Shown piece by piece: positions 6,222 through 7,559 of a stretch of 7,559 nt of DNA. A program made the translations under genes and the position numbers. The stretch's first letter is position 1. Every line of letters begins with the position of its first letter. The stretch lies in the NCBI GenBank assembly GCA_030038645.1, contig JASHSR010000105.1, positions 1 to 7,559 of the forward strand, written 5' to 3'. Origin of the DNA: Gammaproteobacteria bacterium. Lineage in GTDB: Bacteria; Pseudomonadota; Gammaproteobacteria; Steroidobacterales; Steroidobacteraceae. The notes under the pieces are model-generated. The model had not been told where the DNA came from. It saw only the letters and a list, made by a program, of their open reading frames with translations, and did not search any database.

Positions 6222-6710
6222 ATGTCGTGCGCTATTTGGTAGGTCAACCAGAATCAGACCTTCCGCCAGGAGATCGAGGGGGGTTATCTCTGGTCGCCCA
6301 AGCGCAACAAGAACGGCCACCGCAATCCATTTTACGAGTTCATGCGCGAGGTCGCACCTGGCGACATCGTCTTCTCGTTCGTCGACACCCGTATCGCGGC
6401 GCTCGGCATCGTCAGTGGTTATTGTCGGGAGAGCCCGAAGCCCGAGGAATTCGGCACCGCCGGCACGAACTGGAGCCAGATCGGCTGGCGCGTAGAAGTT
6501 CGCTGGCAGCGGCTCTCGAATTTGATACGACCCAAGGATCACATCGCGAGGCTGCGGCCCGATCTTGGGACCCAGTACGCTCCGTTGACGCCCGACGGCA
6601 ATGGTCTGCAAAGCGTCTATCTCACCGAGATCAACGCGGCGCTCGCATCATCGCAGTCGGGCGTGATGGCCGTTCTTGGCATGCGTCTTTTTGGGTCTTT
6701 GCCCAGTTGA
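6222..6710 (+). pseudogene. Decayed EVE/PUA-like N-terminal part of an HNH-endonuclease-family protein
   Basis: The frame from ATG 6222 reads MSCAIW, then TAG at 6240-6242, then VNQNQTFRQEIEGGYLWSPK and on to YEFMREVAPGDIVFSFVDTR, IAALGIVSGYCRESPKPEEF, GTAGTNWSQIGW, IRPKDHIARL and GNGLQSVYLTEINAALA. This matches, from memory, the N-terminal domain of a family annotated as HNH endonuclease, whose members begin YWWVNQNQT. Its fold resembles EVE/PUA modified-base readers (inference). The stop sits exactly where the second conserved Trp is expected, one G-to-A change from TGG. After residue about 143 the family likeness ends, and the frame closes at 6710 with SSQSGVMAVLGMRLFGSLPS; no HNH motif follows before the next gene. 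Full relatives are roughly twice as long. ATG 6342 could initiate a 122-residue piece lacking the first strands. AGGA lies 3 bases before ATG 6222. Most likely a dead gene. Confidence 0.7.
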
Positions 6711-6836
6711 CGGCGCAACTGCCAATTGCGCGGACCACGACAGCGTCGCATCATGCGGCGTCCTGCTCGGGACAGCAGTGCTTTGCTGTGCTGCACAAGT
6801 ACCGGGTCATATCCGAGTACAGGGGGGGTTGATGTC
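6711..6836 (+). other. Intergenic region upstream of the G8-domain gene
   Basis: No gene is recognised in these 126 bases. A hairpin GCGCAA-7-TTGCGC (6713-6731) begins 3 bases after the pseudogene stop, without a T-run. A short perfect inverted repeat TGTGC-T-GCACA lies at 6787-6797. A weak promoter candidate is TTGCTG (6783-6788) with CATATC after 19 bases. A G-run (6822-6828) 8 bases before the next ATG can serve as ribosome binding site. Confidence 0.4.
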
Positions 6837-7559
6837 ATGAGCAACAAGAAGAATCGCTCGTTCCTTGTGGTATCGCTCTTTCCATTGGTCCTTCTCGGCA
6901 GCGTATTCGCCGTGCAGGCCCAGGAAGGGAAGACGCCGGCGGTCAAGCAGACCCTCTGGTCTGATCCTGCCACCTGGCCGGACCGGCAGGTGCCCCGCGC
7001 AGGCGACAAAGTCACCATTGAAAAGGGCCAGGACGTGCTCCTCGACGTGAGTCCGCCGGCGCTGCATGGTTTGACTGTCGACGGCAAACTCAGCTTCTCG
7101 GACAGAGCCGACCTCGAGCTGACCACCGAGTGGATCGTGGTGCACGGGGAACTGGAAATCGGCACCGCAGCCAAACCCCACACGCGCAAGGCGACCATCA
7201 CCCTCACCGACAACGTCCCCGGTGAAGAGATAGACGGCATGGGTGACCGCGGGATCCTGGTCGAGGGCGGAACCCTGAACCTGCACGGTGACCGGACGAA
7301 CTCCTGGACCAAGCTGGCGAGGACCGCCGAAGCAGGCAGCAGCTCGATAAAGGTGCTGGATGCCAAGGGTTGGCGGGTCGGTGACCAGATTGTCCTCGCG
7401 TCAACGGACTTCGATCCCCATCAGGCAGAGCGGCGAACCATCTCCGGCATCAGGGGCAATACGATCACGCTCGACCGGAAACTGGACTACATGCACTACG
7501 GCCGGATCACCTTCGGCGTGGATGAGCGCGGCGAGGTCGGCATGCTGACGCGCAACATC
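6837..7559 (+). CDS. Secreted G8-domain protein, CEMIP/TMEM2-like (3' end cut by window edge)
   Basis: The first 241 codons of a larger gene, with no stop by the window edge. The N-terminus is a Sec signal peptide: basic NKKNR, hydrophobic core FLVVSLFPLVLLGSVF and a likely cleavage after VQA (residue 28). The mature start TLWSDPATWPDRQVPRAGDKVTI (39-61) is the hallmark opening of a G8 domain (eight conserved glycines), continuing through VDGKLSF, VHGELEIG, GILVEGGTLNLHG (139-151) and SWTKLARTAEAG. Residues 171-205, IKVLDAKGWRVGDQIVLASTDFDPHQAERRTI, and VDERGEVGMLTRNI at the edge match the region that follows G8 in CEMIP and TMEM2, leading to a right-handed beta-helix. Animal relatives bind and depolymerise hyaluronan; a polysaccharide-binding or lyase-like role here is inference. 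ATG 6837 is preceded by AGGGGGGG at 8 bases and gives a proper signal peptide. The slightly earlier ATG 6832 stops after two codons. Confidence 0.85.
   Translation, partial: MSNKKNRSFLVVSLFPLVLLGSVFAVQAQEGKTPAVKQTLWSDPATWPDRQVPRAGDKVTIEKGQDVLLDVSPPALHGLTVDGKLSFSDRADLELTTEWIVVHGELEIGTAAKPHTRKATITLTDNVPGEEIDGMGDRGILVEGGTLNLHGDRTNSWTKLARTAEAGSSSIKVLDAKGWRVGDQIVLASTDFDPHQAERRTISGIRGNTITLDRKLDYMHYGRITFGVDERGEVGMLTRNI

Noticed and set aside
6062..6240. Possible tRNA or attachment site at the junction upstream of gmk
   Set aside because: No T-loop (GTTCGAATC-like) or cloverleaf pairing was found, and no direct repeat flanking 6062-6836 was visible.
6781..6815. Promoter for the G8 gene (TTGCTG with CATATC, 19-bp spacer)
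   Set aside because: Each element matches the consensus poorly and the spacer is long; mentioned only within the intergenic entry.
5945..6832. A 295-codon plus-strand open frame running through the gmk start and the pseudogene
   Set aside because: It crosses the antisense of gmk and is out of phase with the recognisable EVE-like sequence; no family features were seen.
6832..6840. Two-codon ATG-TCA-TGA mini-frame overlapping the G8 start
   Set aside because: It could affect initiation, but such short overlaps arise easily by chance and there is no supporting signal.
6807..7366. Minus-strand open frames opposite the G8 gene
   Set aside because: The plus strand encodes a signal peptide and a clear G8 domain; the minus frames show no recognisable motifs.

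Overview
The window is GC-rich, densely coded bacterial DNA in two unlike parts. Positions 1 to about 6040 carry a core housekeeping block on the minus strand, in transcription order gmk (guanylate kinase), rpoZ (RNA polymerase omega), spoT (bifunctional ppGpp synthetase/hydrolase), ridA (enamine/imine deaminase) and recG (branched-DNA helicase, 3' end cut by the window edge). This order, with ridA in the place that trmH occupies in E. coli, points to a gammaproteobacterium, probably related to the Xanthomonadales or Steroidobacterales. That placement rests on gene order and protein likeness from memory, not on a search.

The core block looks like one gmk transcript plus an rpoZ-spoT-ridA-recG operon. 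A perfect TATAAT lies about 60 bases before rpoZ. rpoZ and spoT are 15 bases apart, and spoT and ridA overlap by 11 bases. Between ridA and recG are about 200 bases of degenerate 15-bp tandem repeat, open in the recG frame. Another in-frame 15-bp repeat encodes an alanine-rich N-terminal extension of Gmk. A third, GC-palindromic repeat separates gmk from the rpoZ promoter. Together the operon joins transcription (omega), the stringent response (SpoT), metabolite repair (RidA) and replication-fork repair (RecG).

From about 6040 to the right edge the context changes. yicC normally precedes gmk, but only its apparent last seven or so codons remain, abutting gmk. Beyond that the coding strand flips. 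On the plus strand lies a decayed gene (6222-6710): the N-terminal, EVE/PUA-like part of a family usually annotated as HNH endonucleases. It has an in-frame TAG where a conserved tryptophan is expected, and the nuclease domain is lost. It is followed by the intact start of a secreted G8-domain protein of the CEMIP/TMEM2 type (6837 to edge). I read 6040 onward as accessory or rearranged DNA joined to the conserved operon.

No tRNA, rRNA, CRISPR array, complete mobile element or convincing intrinsic terminator was seen. No gene-free stretch exceeds 300 bases.
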